This document shows, one piece after another, positions 62,201-64,000 of a stretch of DNA of 64,000 bases. The position numbers were made by a program, and so were the translations under genes. Origin of the DNA: Epiperipatus broadwayi (Eukaryota > Onychophora > Udeonychophora > Euonychophora > Peripatidae); contig JAQFVV010006311.1 in assembly GCA_028023455.1 (NCBI GenBank), forward strand, positions 682,001 through 746,000. Reading direction: 5' to 3'. A model generated the notes under the pieces. The model ran no database searches and had not been told where the DNA came from. It worked only from the letters and a program-made list of their open reading frames with translations. Each line of letters begins with the position of its first letter. The stretch's first letter is position 1.

Positions 62201-62750
62201 TATTCAAAATGCCATTATCATATAAAAGAATGCAATTGTAGGATTTAATAAAATTATGATACCATTTCTAACATCCATGCTATGTTTTCAGTGCATCAAA
62301 AAAAAAAAACCTAAAGTGATCATAATCAACTAAATATCTGTATCATCTCTGGAATTTTAATACACCAATTATTTTTAGCTATTTTGTCAGTAATTGAATT
62401 TCTACTTTTAAATCTCTACAAAGTTTTACATTAATATCACTATTCTTTCCAAAAAATGCTGCATGTTTACTTTTAATGATCACTAATAATACAATTTTTA
62501 TCAGAGATTTTAAACATGAGTAGATTTACTTGCATTTATAAACATACTCTATAAGACAATTTCATGCTTCAGTAACACAGCTATTTGGAAAGTTCAAATT
62601 TGAAATTTTAGTGTTGAACAACCATTAAAATTTAGCACAAATAATAGATGCTTCTATAGAGCTGAACATCAAATTTTTTACTAATGGATATAGACTGTTT
62701 TAAATAATTTACCCATTTTTAAATCTTTTTTTTTTTTTGATAGAAAAAAT
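59240..62750 (-). mobile_element. LINE with C-terminal zinc-finger-like motif, split by a DNA transposon
   Basis: Read right to left. Linker: FDALKT-like DALKT (62280) and EEYFNHLLNNYTRIKMMLFN (62150-62200). Reverse transcriptase: ELLEKFLKYNGGMLALILEC (62010-62070), CSNYYKISILFTTAK (61855-61900), ESQC and SLHIAFNDLVKEFGLIN (61680-61810), QMCVLVLTLAELCNG (61500-61550), DGVRAKTKISF and YPDYCVILLNSKDNL (61379-61430, motif C with one aspartate kept), SPNGERKIFKN (61275-61310). After the inserted transposon (60031-61269): LKNLSQFSYCGKLSSRKMNI (59940-60000), YGSETWAP (59780-59805), ILQLAECDAIESIES, LAAEDFKVSMRS, and CSICVAICDTC (59281-59315). Removing the insertion and one copy of its flanking AAAATTTT restores a continuous frame. 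The end sequence resembles the cysteine-rich tail of related animal LINEs. Many stops; inactive. The 5' limit is uncertain. Confidence 0.82.
60031..61269. mobile_element. Non-autonomous DNA transposon (1239 bp) with terminal inverted repeats
   Basis: The left end GATAGTTTTATATTAG with TGTGTTGAAA matches the reverse complement of the right end (GGTAGTTTTATATTAG then CATGTTGAAA) over about 27 bp with few mismatches. AAAATTTT flanks both sides (60023-60030 and 61270-61277), an apparent 8-bp target-site duplication, though low in complexity. The inside at 60370-61270 is less A/T-rich than anything around it. Near the right end, two palindromic blocks with CTAGCATAGAAATAT or TTAGCATAGAAATAT (about 61091-61118 and 61201-61230) look like subterminal repeats. 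The only open frame (60693-60899, +, 68 codons) matches no transposase. An 8-bp duplication suggests a hAT-like source, which is inference. Confidence 0.7.
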
Positions 62751-63369
62751 ATTTTTTTATCAGCAAGATCTTTTCTGGAAATATAATCACCCAAAATAAA
62801 ATAAAAAAAATCATGTCATCATCATTTTTAATTAATAATAAATATTTTTTTATTCTTTTCACAAATATTGTTATTACTAATCTTGTTCTGTATAATAATT
62901 TATGGGTTTAATGTTTAATAAATTTAAGTTATTAATCTGTTTGGATGTAGAAGTGATGGAGAAAATCAGGATATACCAATATAACCTGATTTATACCAAT
63001 CTCACCAGCAATCTTTACTAAGTAATATGCAAAAAGACTTGGCATCTTGCTTATGGTAAATATTGCATAGCCCTAAAAAGAACCACAATTGTTTCCTAGA
63101 TAAAATATGAAATCATTGTTTATACTTTTGCAACTGCTACCAGATAAATACAATACAAAATATTAAAAATAAAATAAAATAATAATAATTATAAATATTA
63201 TAATTTAAAGTCTAGTGATTATATCAGCACAGAATGATTCTGTTTTATAGTTTTAAGTTTAAACTATCAATAACTAAATTGCAGATTTCTCTTTACATAA
63301 ATATTTTTTAAACTTATTTGGTTGGCCTTTCTTTTTTAATAACTTTAAATAATCATTTTATTTTTTATT
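62751..63369. other. No gene recognised
   Basis: May include the decayed 5' part of the LINE ending near 62750, but no endonuclease motif is convincing. A short stretch reading LGDYISRKDLADKK on the minus strand is the only mixed-composition peptide. Confidence 0.35.
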
Positions 63370-63700
63370 TTTCTTATTTTGTTAAAGTTAAATTAAAATT
63401 AATGTCCAGAAATAACCTTCTTGGAAAGTGATCAGCCATTACAAAGTTGCATATTCTGCTGTTGAATATTGTGCTTTTGTTTGAAGAAAAATTCCAACAC
63501 TAAATTAATATTACTATGAAAAGTATTACTGGTACACTTAAGTCTATTTCTTCACAGTGGCCTCCAATAGACATCAGATAAAAAGTTGCTTCAAAGAAAA
63601 TGTATAAAAAGTTATTAAACAGATCAGATTTGCCAATAACTCAAGATATAGTTTACCATCTAAGTATCACCTTAAATTAAGGTCTTCTTTTTGGATATTT
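63370..63700 (-). pseudogene. Possible LINE C-terminal fragment (Jockey-like)
   Basis: On the minus strand near 63420-63480 the sequence reads KAQYSTAEYATL, a stop, then WLITFQEGYFW. Many Jockey-like LINE proteins carry a LxYSTAEYCAPVW motif after the reverse transcriptase, preceded by about 30 residues of the type LKTTALAL. The match is a single short block, so this remains tentative. Confidence 0.3.
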
Positions 63701-64000
63701 GACTAAGAATTGACAATCAAAGAATTATGAAGCAAAAATGAAATTCTTATGCTATTTCAAACAAATTTATTTTTCCAGATTCAGATAATCCATGGTTGTT
63801 GTACTCTTCTGCTTCATAATGGAATTTATCAGTGACTGATATATTTAAATGTAGGAAAACACAAACTATAAAACATATAATTTAATGATTGCAAAATTTA
63901 TGGCTGCAGTGATAGAATTAAAGAATTTAATAAAGGTAGTGGTGATTCTATTTCCTAGTTGGAATCTTTACAGGTTTTTTATGATAGTTTATTAATTACA
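63701..64000. other. No gene recognised
   Basis: A/T-rich end of the window; nothing recognisable. Confidence 0.45.

Noticed and set aside
1-64000. CRISPR array, bacterial operon or phage features
   Set aside because: Composition, LINEs, SINEs and lack of long open frames show eukaryotic DNA; no regular repeat-spacer structure is present.

Overview
The window is very A+T-rich eukaryotic DNA (visually about three quarters A+T, with many A/T and a few G/C homopolymers). I recognise no intact host protein-coding gene. Nearly everything identifiable is a mobile element or its remains: non-LTR retrotransposons, tRNA-derived SINEs, one DNA transposon, small repeats carrying hammerhead ribozymes, and several dispersed repeat families. 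The retrotransposon proteins are of types widespread in animals, especially invertebrates. The window therefore looks like a gene-poor intergenic or intronic stretch of an invertebrate metazoan genome; I cannot name the species. Open reading frames longer than 60 codons look like chance or antisense readings unless listed.

Layout. 0-9 kb: an inverted pair of dispersed repeats (345-605 and 8525-8973) sharing a coding-like frame, the first copy of a 250-bp repeat (2083-2352, second copy at 58 kb), and a tRNA-derived SINE at 4.6 kb. 11.6-13.1 kb: first copy of a 1.4-kb repeat whose second copy lies at 33.7-35.7 kb, the latter interrupted by two more SINEs and a low-quality homopolymer block. 16-18 kb: RTE-type LINE copy 1 and a second LINE fragment. 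25.9 kb: a perfect 74-bp palindrome. 30.4 kb: a repeat carrying a complete hammerhead ribozyme core. 37.5-40.3 kb: RTE-type LINE copy 2, with endonuclease and reverse transcriptase. 43.4-45.0 kb: an inverted repeat pair around a faint transposase-like fragment, then two ribozyme repeats head to head. 47.5-52 kb and 55.4-56.3 kb: further LINE remains. 53.7 kb: a second ribozyme repeat with a complete core. 59.2-62.7 kb: a third type of LINE split by a 1.24-kb DNA transposon.

The most interesting content is the small ribozyme family. Four related copies are present. In copies 30457-30496 (-) and 53757-53823 (+) every conserved core base of a type I hammerhead is present, and stem III is only a short self-complementary sequence, so cleavage would be expected in a dimer. 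Two 264-265-nt copies share the same two ends. Together this resembles metazoan retrozymes, the small non-autonomous elements that pass through circular RNA, or the ribozyme parts of Penelope-like elements. All recognised LINE remains except one doubtful fragment lie on the minus strand.
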